A DNA stretch of 64,000 nucleotides from Neobacillus massiliamazoniensis (GCF_001048695.1 NZ_CVRB01000002.1:124001-188000); one strand, 5' to 3'; numbered from the stretch's first letter, positions 43,945-53,070 are shown. A program made the numbers and translations. The notes: a model not told the origin generated them from the sequence alone.

Positions 43945-45120
43945 TTATTTATGTGCGTTTTGTTCTATCAACTCAAGAGACTGTTTTTTATGCAATTGAT
44001 ATAAAGGATTTGTCGGGTCATTTTCGATTGCATTTTCAATTGCTTTTATCGCTTCTTTATGCTTACCTAGTGATCTTAAGCTGTTTGCCTTATGAAACGA
44101 AAAATCGTATCGGTTCGGCTGAAGCGCTAAGAGCTTATCCATTTCAATAACAGCTTCTTCGTGTCTGCCAAGTTCTCTTAAGTAATTTGATTTATGGTAA
44201 CGGTAGAACGTCTCATTTGAATCTTGCTCGCATGCTTTATTATATTCGGCTAGTGCTTCCTCAGGCTTGTTCATTAATCTTAAGCAATTAGCTGTATAGA
44301 AATAAAAATCAAGGTCATTTGGATCAAGAGCTAATGCCTTTCTGTATTCTCCAAGTGCTTCTTCAAATTTCTTTAATTCCTGCAAACAATAGCCTTTATA
44401 GTAGTATAAATCAAGATTATTTTCGTCGATTGCAAGACCTTGATTGATCACAGTGATTGCCTGTTCATAGTGATGTCCTTTATAAAGTTCTTTTGCTGTT
44501 TTGATATGTTCATTGTTTTCTTGATATTCTTTATTTAGGATTTTTAAAACCTTTTGCTGATTTAATACTTTCGCATGCTGAATGGATGACTTTCCATCTC
44601 GATCAGCTAAATGAACATCCGCACCAGCATCAACAAGTATTTCTGTGATGTTAGAGTACAATCTTCCTCCATTACCTAAAATAACGGCCTCTAGAAGGGC
44701 TGACCACCCTAAATTGTTTACATGATTTACTGGAACTCCAGCATCTAAACAAATTTGAACAGTTTTTAAATATCCTTTTTCACTGGATGGCAATAAAGCA
44801 GTGCCGCCAAAACGATTTACACTTTTGAGATCTGCCCCAAACTTGAGCATTATGCTTAGGATTTCATGAAATCCGTTTGCTCCAGAGCAAATAAATGGAG
44901 TTAATTGCGTATTATCCTTAGTGTTTACGTCACCCCCAGCTTCCAGCAGCAATTTTGCTGCAGCGATTTGATTTTTTTGTGTCGCTGCCATTAAAGCCGT
45001 ACGGTCGTCCTTATCTTTATAGTCCACGCTGGTACCATCTGCTAAAAGTTGTTTAACTGCTTCAGTATCTCCTCGTTCACTCGCAGAAATAAGTTTCAAA
45101 TTTAAGGATTGATGATCCAT
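43945..45120 (-). CDS. Ankyrin-repeat / TPR fusion protein inside the carbamoyl-transfer operon
   Basis: A 391-residue soluble protein. Residues about 5-195 form ankyrin repeats (GDTEAVKQLLADGTSVDYKD, DRTALMAATQKNQIAAAKLL, NRFGGTALLPSSEKGY, NNLGWSALLEAVILGNGG, DAGADVHLADRDG). From about residue 205 there are five TPR units of the type YYYKGYCLQELKKFEEALGE. No signal peptide. Both domains bind other proteins, so a scaffold or regulator of the AllFGH-kinase enzymes is possible. The ankyrin part is homologous to the lipoprotein at 52.4 kb and to a fragment at 56.6 kb. Ribosome-binding site AAAGGAG. Confidence 0.88.
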   Translation of the reverse strand: MDHQSLNLKLISASERGDTEAVKQLLADGTSVDYKDKDDRTALMAATQKNQIAAAKLLLEAGGDVNTKDNTQLTPFICSGANGFHEILSIMLKFGADLKSVNRFGGTALLPSSEKGYLKTVQICLDAGVPVNHVNNLGWSALLEAVILGNGGRLYSNITEILVDAGADVHLADRDGKSSIQHAKVLNQQKVLKILNKEYQENNEHIKTAKELYKGHHYEQAITVINQGLAIDENNLDLYYYKGYCLQELKKFEEALGEYRKALALDPNDLDFYFYTANCLRLMNKPEEALAEYNKACEQDSNETFYRYHKSNYLRELGRHEEAVIEMDKLLALQPNRYDFSFHKANSLRSLGKHKEAIKAIENAIENDPTNPLYQLHKKQSLELIEQNAHK

Positions 45121-45134
45121 ATTGATTCTCTCCT

Positions 45135-45478
45135 TTAGAAGTTATCATTTTTTACAGAAAATCCTTCGATCCCGACTTTGCGAAGGAATTTTGACGGAAA
45201 ATCCCTTCCCAGTAGTTTTGTAAACTGGCAGAATGACCAAAAAGTTACAGTAAATATAGATGGAGCACTAGGACCTGAAGGCAATGCCGTTACGTCTAAT
45301 CTCCCTGTTTCTTTTGATAGCATACGTTCAAAAATAAAATAGCAGCAGCTTGCCGCAAAAATAGCGAGACCAAAACTTGGAACAATTTTTCCATATACAT
45401 ATTCTTTAGGAAAAACTACTACAAAAATTAGCAGTGATACCATAGTTAATAAATTGGTTAGATTGTTTGCGAGTAAGC
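45135..45478 (-). pseudogene. Remnant of an NCS2-type (xanthine/uracil-like) permease gene
   Basis: The frame reads FGLLANNLTNLLTMVSLLIF, then VYGKIVPSFGLAIFAASCCY and GRLDVTALPSGPSAPSIF. This is the recognisable N-terminal part of NCS2-like permeases (compare DVTALPYG in the family). After about 80 residues the sequence jumps to an unrelated 30-residue end. An upstream stop cuts off the true N-terminus. It sits between allG and the ankyrin/TPR gene, where the intact operon presumably had a transporter. Confidence 0.7.
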
Positions 45479-45580
45479 CAAATTAAGCAGCCTAGTCGCC
45501 TTTTTTTCATAATCTTAATGTTTGGTCCATTACAATTCACTTCAAAAAGAGTAATGATGCTAAATTTAGGAATTTTTTAT

Positions 45581-45607
45581 GCTGGTCCTGAAAAGATCAG
45601 AACCAGC
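45581..45607. terminator. Hairpin behind allG
   Basis: GCTGGTCCTGA and TCAGAACCAGC pair with one mismatch around AAAGA. T-runs are poor on both strands. It may be a weak terminator or processing site between allG and the permease remnant. Confidence 0.45.
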
Positions 45608-45629
45608 TTTATTGGGCATTTGATCTGCT

Positions 45630-47057
45630 TTATTGAATGCTTTCGCTTAGAGCTAGAAGTGCTTTTTCTAATGCTTCAACTGGCGGATAAGTGATACCAG
45701 CTCCAATCATTCCAATGCCAGCTTCTTTATGTGCAATGGCAGTATTGATAATTGGCATAATGCCTGTTTGAATTACTTTTCGAACATCAATTCCTGTAGG
45801 AATCCCCATAAAGTTCAGCAACGGAATCGTTACATTTGGATTTTCGGTCGTTGTAATTTCTTTCATTTTTGTAGAGAAGCCGATTGCGTCTTCAACAGTT
45901 CCTCCTACAAGTGCAACAATTGCCGGAGCTGTTGCCATTGCGAAACCGCCAATCCCATATGTCTCCGTAATCGCACTATCTCCAATATCAAGCCCAGAAT
46001 CTTCTGGTTTGTAGCCTGCAAACATCGGTCCAACTACTTTTTGTGCTGGTCCAGTAAACCATGTGTTTCCTTCCATGCCGCTTACACGAATGCCAAATTC
46101 TACTCCATTGCGTGCCATCGTTGTTACGATCGTACTGTTTTTAATTCCGTGTGCAGCATCAAGAGCGCATTTTGCAAGAGCCATCCATGTTGGACCAGAG
46201 AAATAGTCGCTGCTTGCTACAAAATCGAATACATCTTTCTTCTGCTCTGTTGTGAAGTTTGTTTGTAAAATGTACGGAGTCAATGCCTGAATTAAAAGAG
46301 TTGTTCCAGCAACATTCCGATTATGACACTCATCTCCCATATGAAGAGCTTGTGCAAGCATTAGACGCAAGTCAATTCCATTTGGATTAAGCTTCATCGC
46401 ATCTCTTAACATAGGGCCAAATACATCGCGCATCCAAATCAATCGATCAATAACACTTTGATCATTTGCACCCATCCTTAAGATTTTTGAAAGCTGCTCA
46501 CTTAAATTTGTATAAGCAATGTTCCCATATGTCTTGTTCTCTACAATGTGCATGAACATGGAAGCCGAAGTGACCCCTGCCATTGAACCTACACAATTGT
46601 GCTCATGACATGGTGAGAAAGTAATTTCTCCAGATGCAGCAAGTTCGGCTGCTTCCTCTAAATCCTTAGCTAACCCTTCAAATACGAGTGCCCCTGTAAC
46701 TGCTCCCTTCATCGGTCCGTTCATTTTTTCCCAAGTGATAGGCGGCCCCGCGTGCAGGATCATCTTTTTGGTCATACCAGGTACAACATTGATTGCTTGG
46801 TCAAAGCCAATTAATACCGGCTGTGAATTAATAATTCTCTCAACCGCTTCCTTGTTTGCCGCTTCAATTTTTTCTGCAATGATAGGATCTTCTAATTTAT
46901 CAAGTGCAGCAATTATTTCTGGCTTCCCTCCGCCAGGCGGAGTCCACTCTAAATGAGTTACATTTGCATTTTGCTTTAACATATCCTCTTTAAAAGACTC
47001 AATTCCTACGTTTATGACATTTAGTTTACTATTAAAAAGTTCATTGATTTTACTCAT
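45630..47057 (-). CDS. allG: DUF1116 protein, AllG (YlbE) homologue
   Basis: A 475-residue DUF1116 protein. Recognisable stretches are VTHLEWTPPGGGKPEIIAAL, ILHAGPPITWEKMNGPMKGA, FSPCHEHNCVGSMAGVTSAS and MHMGDECHNRN-like LHMGDECHNRNVAGT. In E. coli the three proteins FdrA, YlbE and YlbF were shown to form the oxamate carbamoyltransferase, renamed AllFGH; it turns oxalurate and phosphate into oxamate and carbamoyl phosphate. This gene follows allF after 2 bp. Whether the substrate here is oxalurate is unknown, since no oxalurate-forming genes are in the window. Confidence 0.88.
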   Translation of the reverse strand: MSKINELFNSKLNVINVGIESFKEDMLKQNANVTHLEWTPPGGGKPEIIAALDKLEDPIIAEKIEAANKEAVERIINSQPVLIGFDQAINVVPGMTKKMILHAGPPITWEKMNGPMKGAVTGALVFEGLAKDLEEAAELAASGEITFSPCHEHNCVGSMAGVTSASMFMHIVENKTYGNIAYTNLSEQLSKILRMGANDQSVIDRLIWMRDVFGPMLRDAMKLNPNGIDLRLMLAQALHMGDECHNRNVAGTTLLIQALTPYILQTNFTTEQKKDVFDFVASSDYFSGPTWMALAKCALDAAHGIKNSTIVTTMARNGVEFGIRVSGMEGNTWFTGPAQKVVGPMFAGYKPEDSGLDIGDSAITETYGIGGFAMATAPAIVALVGGTVEDAIGFSTKMKEITTTENPNVTIPLLNFMGIPTGIDVRKVIQTGIMPIINTAIAHKEAGIGMIGAGITYPPVEALEKALLALSESIQ

Positions 47058-47059
47058 GA

Positions 47060-48604
47060 CTATTCTCCTTTCATTACAAACTCTCTAGCCAATAGACCAG
47101 CATTTTGACTGCTGCTGGCATGTGTAACACCTGCAGCCAATAATTTATTCACTTGATCCTCAATATCTTGGCTATCTAATTCTGTTCCAAGGACATATCC
47201 GATAATTTCTAAATGCCTTCCTTCTTCTTCAGCCAATTGCTTCGCTTCAATGATGGCAGGAAGCATTGCACCAACTGGATCCTCATGAGCACCAAAGCCC
47301 AAAACAAAATCCATTACGATAACGCCAACAGATGGATCTTTTGCCTCTTCTATGAATCTAGCAGTTCGGGTAGACGGATCAATCATAGGATGAGGCTTGC
47401 CTTGGGTAAATTCATCATCACCGAAATCAATAAATGTATGTTCTTGACTTACATTTTTGTCCTTTAAGCGATACTTCGGATCTCTCTGAATATTGCTATA
47501 AACATTATCAAACTTTTCCAGTGCCGTGTGCATAGCTTCATCACAAAGTGTGCCACCGCTAAATAATCCACGAATATATTTTTGTTCAGGTTTTAATTTT
47601 GTACGAACTTCTTCGATAAGAGGAATATTTAATGCACGTTTATTTAACTTGCTTTCGTCTGCACCAGCTAATAGTACTGCTTTTAGAGCAGCCTCTTTGG
47701 ACATTTTTGCAAAATGGCCACCGGCTTCTATTACTTTTTCTTCATCCCCGCCAACAAACCAAACGACAACAGGTTTATTACATTGTTTAATTTGAGCAAG
47801 CACTTTCTCTTCAACACTCGGTGCCGGTGGTTTGGATACTAGAACAATAACCTTTGTAGCTTCATCCTCCTCGAGTGCCTTAATGCCATCTAGCATCATG
47901 ATTCCGCCAACGGCTTCACTAAGATCTCTGCCGCCTGTTCCGATCAGCTGCGAAATTCCGCCTCCAAATTCATGAATGCGAACACTTACTTCTTGGCTTC
48001 CAGTTCCTGATGCACCAACGATGCCGATGGTCCCTTTTCTCACTACATTGGCAAAGCATAACGCAACATTTCCAATAATGGCTGTTCCACAATCAGGACC
48101 CATCATTAAAAGTCCTTTTTCATGCGCTAATTTCTTTAGTTCAATTTCATCTTCAACACTTACATTATCGCTAAACAGCATGACATGAAGATCATTTTCA
48201 AGAGCTTTTCTCGCCTCTCTAGGGGCATAGGCTCCGTTCACTGCAATAACTGCTAGATTCGCTTCCGGGATGCTCTTTGCAGCTGAAGGAATCGTTGAAT
48301 AGATCACCTCGCTCTTCCCTTTTAAAGAATTCTTTTTCGTAAATAATTCTTCAATGCCATGGAAAGCGCTTTCGCATTCTTCATCAGTTGCTGCCTTTAC
48401 AACAATAATTAAATCACTTGCCTTTGCTTGTTCTACTTCAGGGGTCATCAATCCCACGTTTTTCATTACTTCTTTATTCATCTCTGTCCCCATAGCGATA
48501 ATGGCCTGTTCTACGCCTTCAATCTGATTCGCTTTTGTGGAAAGAGACATTAAAGAAACTGAATCAAAATAGGTATTTGGCTTAATTAAAGCTTTTACTT
48601 CCAT
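47060..48604 (-). CDS. allF: FdrA-family protein, AllF homologue
   Basis: A 514-residue protein related to succinyl-CoA synthetase subunits (FdrA family). It has a Rossmann-like part with GPDCGT at about 169-174 and GIVGASGTGSQEV at about 194-206, and later VVVWFVGGDEEKV, FSGGTLCDEAM and MIDPSTRTARFIEEA. In the E. coli AllFGH complex it is one of the three essential proteins for oxalurate phosphorolysis. The gene overlaps allH by 23 bp and is followed closely by allG. The start is ATG with GGAGG upstream. Confidence 0.88.
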   Translation of the reverse strand: MEVKALIKPNTYFDSVSLMSLSTKANQIEGVEQAIIAMGTEMNKEVMKNVGLMTPEVEQAKASDLIIVVKAATDEECESAFHGIEELFTKKNSLKGKSEVIYSTIPSAAKSIPEANLAVIAVNGAYAPREARKALENDLHVMLFSDNVSVEDEIELKKLAHEKGLLMMGPDCGTAIIGNVALCFANVVRKGTIGIVGASGTGSQEVSVRIHEFGGGISQLIGTGGRDLSEAVGGIMMLDGIKALEEDEATKVIVLVSKPPAPSVEEKVLAQIKQCNKPVVVWFVGGDEEKVIEAGGHFAKMSKEAALKAVLLAGADESKLNKRALNIPLIEEVRTKLKPEQKYIRGLFSGGTLCDEAMHTALEKFDNVYSNIQRDPKYRLKDKNVSQEHTFIDFGDDEFTQGKPHPMIDPSTRTARFIEEAKDPSVGVIVMDFVLGFGAHEDPVGAMLPAIIEAKQLAEEEGRHLEIIGYVLGTELDSQDIEDQVNKLLAAGVTHASSSQNAGLLAREFVMKGE

Positions 48605-49484
48605 AATTTCCCTCCTGATTTATATTGGCTTCCAATCCGCTGACAAGTCCTAGAGCTATATCCGTTCCGGATGAGGAACCAATGTTTATTACTTGATTTA
48701 AGGAAAAAAATAGCTCCTCTTCTTTCCCATAAAACAAGGAATCTACTAAACGAATGATAGACTCTCTTACTTTTCCGACAGATGCTTTTTTCAACGCCAT
48801 GTAGCTTATATCATTCGTTAGGGCTTTCGCCTTTTCTACCACGTCTTCACAAAATGATTGATGTGAAAAACGAGGACTATTCCTAATGTTAAAAATCGTA
48901 AACAATCCAACAAGAAAATCATCGCCAGATGGAGTTAACCCAGGCCCAAGACCTATTAGTGAAACTGCATGCTGCAACGCTTTGGACATTTCGTTGTTTC
49001 TCAATGCATTTAAAAGCAAGTTCGTACGTTCATTAAGCATTTTAGACATTTCAACATCGAATGGGCCTCTGGAAATCTTATTTTTTTTCATTCCTCCGCC
49101 TTTGCCAAGAATGTTGATGTAATGCTTCATCTTAGTTAAACGTGTTTTTATTATTTCCGTGTCTTTTGGATAAATAGGCAATACAGGTTTCCAACTTTCT
49201 ACCTGTTCAAGGGTTATAGCAATTTTATTTTCAACGGACAAAATTTTATTTTCAAAATGCACGGTATCATTTACTTTAATATCCATTTCATCAAAACGAT
49301 CCACATCAATAATAAGAGTATTGGGACCATTATCCATTTCGCGACATGCAATGGTATATAATTCACCATTCTCCAGACAGTGGATATTGAATGTCCGATT
49401 AAATGTACTATGAACATAACCACTAAGCTTCGAATCGCTAATTTGCTGAATAAAACTAAAATCACCTGATTTTGCAATTTCCAC
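48582..49484 (-). CDS. allH: DUF2877 protein, AllH (YlbF) homologue
   Basis: A 300-residue DUF2877 protein and first gene of the locus B operon. The N-terminal SKLSGYVHSTFNRTFNIHCLENG and the conserved SLIGLGPGLTPSGDDFLVGL motif near residue 195 mark the family; the locus A copy breaks exactly inside the latter. I started at GTG (MEIAKSGD), with AGGGGTGA upstream; the truncated paralogue uses the same start. An earlier in-frame ATG has no ribosome-binding site. With AllF and AllG it should form the carbamoyltransferase complex. Confidence 0.87.
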   Translation of the reverse strand: MEIAKSGDFSFIQQISDSKLSGYVHSTFNRTFNIHCLENGELYTIACREMDNGPNTLIIDVDRFDEMDIKVNDTVHFENKILSVENKIAITLEQVESWKPVLPIYPKDTEIIKTRLTKMKHYINILGKGGGMKKNKISRGPFDVEMSKMLNERTNLLLNALRNNEMSKALQHAVSLIGLGPGLTPSGDDFLVGLFTIFNIRNSPRFSHQSFCEDVVEKAKALTNDISYMALKKASVGKVRESIIRLVDSLFYGKEEELFFSLNQVINIGSSSGTDIALGLVSGLEANINQEGNYGSKSFN

Positions 49485-49942
49485 TAGAGTCACCCCTGTG
49501 CTCCGAAGGCTAACTGAATGCGATTTCATTCAGTACAGAAATAAAGTACCTCCTTTTTGAATGTGAATGTTAAATTTGTAAGGCCTAACTTCCACAGTCT
49601 CCATGCTTTTTGGTAAATATTTTTTGGGATTGATCTATTCTACTAAATTGACACAATTAAAAATGTGTGTGGAAAAGTATTTTTTGTATAATAAAACATA
49701 AAAAGTAATCAAACCTATCTCTGCTTCTTTACATGAAGAAGCATTTGATATTATCACCGCAAATGGTTACTCAATACAAAAATGTTTTCCAATGTTGCAG
49801 AGAAGCACTAAGCCTTAACATGTTCATTTTAGTTATAATGCACAAAGAGGTCATCGTTTAATCAAACCAAAAAGCTATCATTTCATTTGTGCATCTTATA
49901 CAATTAATTATGTTTAAATTATGTCCAGGGGGTGGAAAAGGG
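49485..49942. promoter_or_regulatory. Divergent control region between allH and the pucR remnant (locus B)
   Basis: About 460 bp without genes. Next to the pucR remnant it repeats blocks of the locus A control region (AAACCAAAAAG, AATTAATTAT). The allH promoter should lie here. Operators cannot be set from two copies. Confidence 0.35.
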
Positions 49943-49975
49943 TTGCTTACAGTTAAAGACTTATTAGAAATAAAG
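49943..49975 (+). pseudogene. First eleven codons of a second pucR gene, cut off by an IS6 element
   Basis: The frame TTG...AAG encodes MLTVKDLLEIK, matching the start of the intact PucR at 33.2 kb (MLTVKDLFEIK). A GGGGGTGG ribosome-binding site precedes it. The IS6 terminal repeat follows immediately, and the rest of the gene is not found on the other side of the element, so it was deleted. Confidence 0.8.
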
Positions 49976-50740
49976 GTTCGGGTACAAATATGATTTGTTA
50001 GAAACATAGAACCTCAATATCCTTTTATCCATGAATTATGATGCTAATCCAAACAACTTATGTATGAACTCAACTTCATTTTGGGCAGACTTCACCCCTT
50101 GGTGAACTTGCCCTTTTTTCATCATATCCGTGGCTTCCATGCCACGTACTATTGAAGTAGCAGTTTCATACGTTTTGAATCCCAGCATAGAGCGTACTCT
50201 TTTCTTAATGAAACGATGATCTTGTTCTACGATATTATTGAGATATTTCACTTGTCTCATTTGGATGCCTTCAGGCATCTTTTGCTCGTCTTTTAGCTGT
50301 TGAATGGCTACAGGATACGCTGGATTTTTATCGACGGTTATGACACGAGGCTTAGAAACATGAAAAGACCGCAAAGCTTTCTTGAAGAAGCACTTTGCAG
50401 CCTTTTGGTCTCTTGTTTTGCTTAGGTAAAAGTCAATAGTGTTTCCTTCGGAATCCACTGCACTATATAGAGACATCCATTGACCTTTTACTTTGATATA
50501 CGTTTCATCCACTCTCCATGAATCATTTGTACGTTTTAGATGACAACGAAGTCGCTTGTCTAATTCAGGACTATACTGATGAACCCAACGCATAATGGTC
50601 GAGTGAGCCATCGATAATCCTCTTTCCTCCATCATTTCCACAAGATTACGAAAAAGCTCAAGTTGTACCGTAGGTACCATCTGACAGTAAGAAGAATAAT
50701 ATCGGGTTGATAATGTTTCCACTTGAATAAATTATGATTT
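49975..50740 (-). mobile_element. IS6-family (IS240/IS26-like) insertion sequence, defective
   Basis: One terminal repeat (GGTTCGGGTACAAAT, diverged from GGTTCTGGTGCAAAT) is present at 49975. The transposase gene covers 50036-50733 on the minus strand in two frames. Downstream part: RNLVEMMEERGLSMAHSTIM, DETYIKVKGQW and the catalytic region through NNIVEQDHRFIKKR. Upstream part: NLFKWKHYQPDIILLTVRWY in another frame. The shift lies in a T-run near 50656. The outer end, including start codon and second terminal repeat, has been replaced by an IS110 fragment. Confidence 0.88.
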
Positions 50741-50949
50741 ATCGTTGGGGCATGAACACCTTCGGTGGCTTGTAATTTAATTTCCGCTTCGAGTCTTAGA
50801 ATGCGTTGTCCCAACTCTTTTAATTGATGATAATATTCCTGAAAAACCACTCGGAAAGATGAGCTTTCAAATTTTAATGTATCTAGCCATTCACGATACT
50901 TTTTGGTCCATTTTCTAACTCCAACTGGTGGTTGAAGATTATTACACAC
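50741..50949 (-). mobile_element. Fragment of an IS110-like transposase gene
   Basis: About 70 codons read KWTKKYREWLDTLKFESSSF, then QEYYHQLKELGQRILRLEAE, which resembles the middle of IS110-family transposases. It is joined in frame to the IS6 transposase fragment, with no terminal structures left. Confidence 0.55.
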
Positions 50950-50989
50950 AGCCTTTCAATAAAAAAAGAAACCATTAGATAATGGTTTC

Positions 50990-52204
50990 TCATTTACTGA
51001 CATTCAAAACCTTATTTTCTTGGTTAATTTCTACATTTTTACTCCTTAACCACTTGACTGCTACGAAAGTGCTAACTAGTAGCACGAATGCTCCGAACAG
51101 ATAAGGTAGATTGATATCAATATCGAATAAAAGTCCCGCAAGCACTGGCCCAAAAATTTGTCCGAGACTCATATAGGCATTATTTAACCCTGCTACAAAT
51201 CCTTGTTCATCTCCAGCTTCCTTCGATAGCAGCGTGTTAATCGTCGGCCGTAATATATTATTAAATGTAAAAAATAACATCGTTACTATTATTACATAAA
51301 AGAAGTTGCCCGAGAATAGCAAGAACACTAACGATACAGCAGAAAGCAAGAGCATGCTGCTAACAATTGGCTTTTCCCCAAACCTTTGTGTAAGACGGTT
51401 GGTCAGCATTAATTGGTTGAATGTGCCAATCAAGGAACAAACCATAAACATAATGGAAATTTCTCTAGTCGTAAATCCATAGCTCTGAGTAACGAACAGC
51501 GGTGATATCGCCTCAAAGTGAGTAAGTCCAAACGTAAGAGCGAATATCATTAATAATAGGATAAAATAACGCGATCTAACCGATTGTACTAGTTGACGAA
51601 AAATATTTTCTCTCTTTGGTTTTGATTTCAGACGCATAAGACGAACCTCTACAGATTGGGATTCCGGCAATAATAGTATGCAACAAATCACCGCCAAAAG
51701 ACCAATACTTGCAGATACAAAAAAGGGTGCCCTTGTTCCGAACTCAGCAAGCAATCCGCCCAAACCCGGACCAATAATAAAACCGGATGACATCGAAGCA
51801 CCTAAAAACGACATTGCCCTAGCCCGCTGTTGTTCTGTTGTGATATCAACGATATAAGCCATAATGGACGGGACTAAGGCAGCAGAACCCATTCCACCAA
51901 TTAAGCGTGCAACAACTAAAAGAGAAAAATGTCCTGCAGTGGCAGCCACTAAGTTGGAAATAGCGAACAAGCACAGTCCAACGACAATCATCGGCTTGCG
52001 GCCGTATTTGTCTGAGTAATCTCCAGCAATTGGCGAAAATAAAAACTGTGTCAAGCCAAAGGCCGACACTAAATATCCTGCTGCTTTTCCGTCTGCTCCG
52101 AATTCTTTTAGAAGGTCAGGGAGAATAGGAATAACAAGACCAATGCCAAGCATCGCAAGAAACATATAAATCAGTAAAAACGGAAACGCAGATTTTGATG
52201 GCAT
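50990..52204 (-). CDS. MFS multidrug efflux transporter (DHA1, NorA/Bmr/TetA-like)
   Basis: A 404-residue protein with twelve spans. The drug:H+ antiporter motif A is GDYSDKYGRKPMIV after the second span, and motif C is in FIIGPGLGGLLAEFG. It opens with FPFLLIYMFLAMLGIGLVIPILP, typical of this family. It probably exports hydrophobic drugs or metabolites. I started at MPSKSAF, preceded by AGAGGAG; an upstream ATG lacks support. It stands next to IS fragments. Confidence 0.88.
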   Translation of the reverse strand: MPSKSAFPFLLIYMFLAMLGIGLVIPILPDLLKEFGADGKAAGYLVSAFGLTQFLFSPIAGDYSDKYGRKPMIVVGLCLFAISNLVAATAGHFSLLVVARLIGGMGSAALVPSIMAYIVDITTEQQRARAMSFLGASMSSGFIIGPGLGGLLAEFGTRAPFFVSASIGLLAVICCILLLPESQSVEVRLMRLKSKPKRENIFRQLVQSVRSRYFILLLMIFALTFGLTHFEAISPLFVTQSYGFTTREISIMFMVCSLIGTFNQLMLTNRLTQRFGEKPIVSSMLLLSAVSLVFLLFSGNFFYVIIVTMLFFTFNNILRPTINTLLSKEAGDEQGFVAGLNNAYMSLGQIFGPVLAGLLFDIDINLPYLFGAFVLLVSTFVAVKWLRSKNVEINQENKVLNVSK

Positions 52205-52365
52205 GGATAATTCTCCTCTAAAAATCACAAATAGATGTATTTTTTCTTTGTTGTAAATATTTTGAAATTCCATGATTGTAATACAAGTTGAACCCTTTCG
52301 CTCAGCTCAAGGCACAAAACGGAATGCATTTTTTGTGCCTGAACGTTTTTTTATTTCATTTAAGG

Positions 52366-53070
52366 CTATGCTCCAGCTTTTTGTAAGATATTTTCAATTT
52401 CTCGAAATCCGCGAGATTGAGCATGTTTCAAGGGTGTAATCCCATCCCGGTCACCAATGTTAACATCAGCCCCATGGTCGACTAACAGTTGAACGATTTT
52501 TTGATGCTTATCCCCGCCGTCACCTAGAATGACCGCTTCTATTAATGCTGTCCAATGTAAATTATTAATGTGGTTGACATCAATATCGGAATGAGTAAGT
52601 AGTTCTTTAACCACTTCAACATGTCCGCGCTCTGAAGCCGGGATAAGTGCCGTTCCCCCAAACCGGTTCGTAAGTTTCGTGTCTGCACCGGCATCAATCG
52701 CAAGTTTTACGATCTCGAGCAGCCCTTTTGCTCCGGCATGCAAGAGTACATTTTCTAAGTTGTTGTCACGAATGTTAATGTCCGCTCCATTTTGGATCAG
52801 TGCCTTTACCGTATCTACCTTATTGTTATAAGTCGCTGCCATTACAGCTGTTCTCCCGAGTCCATCTGTTGCATTGATGTTTGCACCTTCTTCAAGCAAT
52901 TTCAGAACGTTTTCTGTGTCTCCTTTTTCTGCCAACCCAATTAATTGTTGATCCATTACTTTCACCTTCTTTTCTTTCGATTGCGTTTCTTTCTGTAAAC
53001 TCTGCGAAGAGATCCCATGGCATCCGGTAAGTATAACAACGAATAAAAACACGAAGAGTCGATACACCAT
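52366..53070 (-). CDS. Ankyrin-repeat lipoprotein
   Basis: A 234-residue protein with a signal peptide ending in lipobox LTGC, so it should be anchored outside the membrane. Five or so ankyrin repeats follow from about residue 45 (GDTENVLKLLEEGANINATDG, GRTAVMAATYNNKVDTVKAL, NRFGGTALIPASERGHVEVV, NNLHWTALIEAVILGDGG, DHGADVNIGDRDGITPLKHA). The repeat part is homologous to the cytoplasmic ankyrin/TPR protein of locus B, but the cell location differs. The ATG is six bases after AAGGGG; a TTG two codons earlier is less likely. Function unknown. Confidence 0.85.
   Translation of the reverse strand: MVYRLFVFLFVVILTGCHGISSQSLQKETQSKEKKVKVMDQQLIGLAEKGDTENVLKLLEEGANINATDGLGRTAVMAATYNNKVDTVKALIQNGADINIRDNNLENVLLHAGAKGLLEIVKLAIDAGADTKLTNRFGGTALIPASERGHVEVVKELLTHSDIDVNHINNLHWTALIEAVILGDGGDKHQKIVQLLVDHGADVNIGDRDGITPLKHAQSRGFREIENILQKAGA

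Noticed and set aside
45729..46268. A 179-codon plus-strand frame opposite allG
   Set aside because: Cys-rich, irregular composition typical of an antisense shadow.
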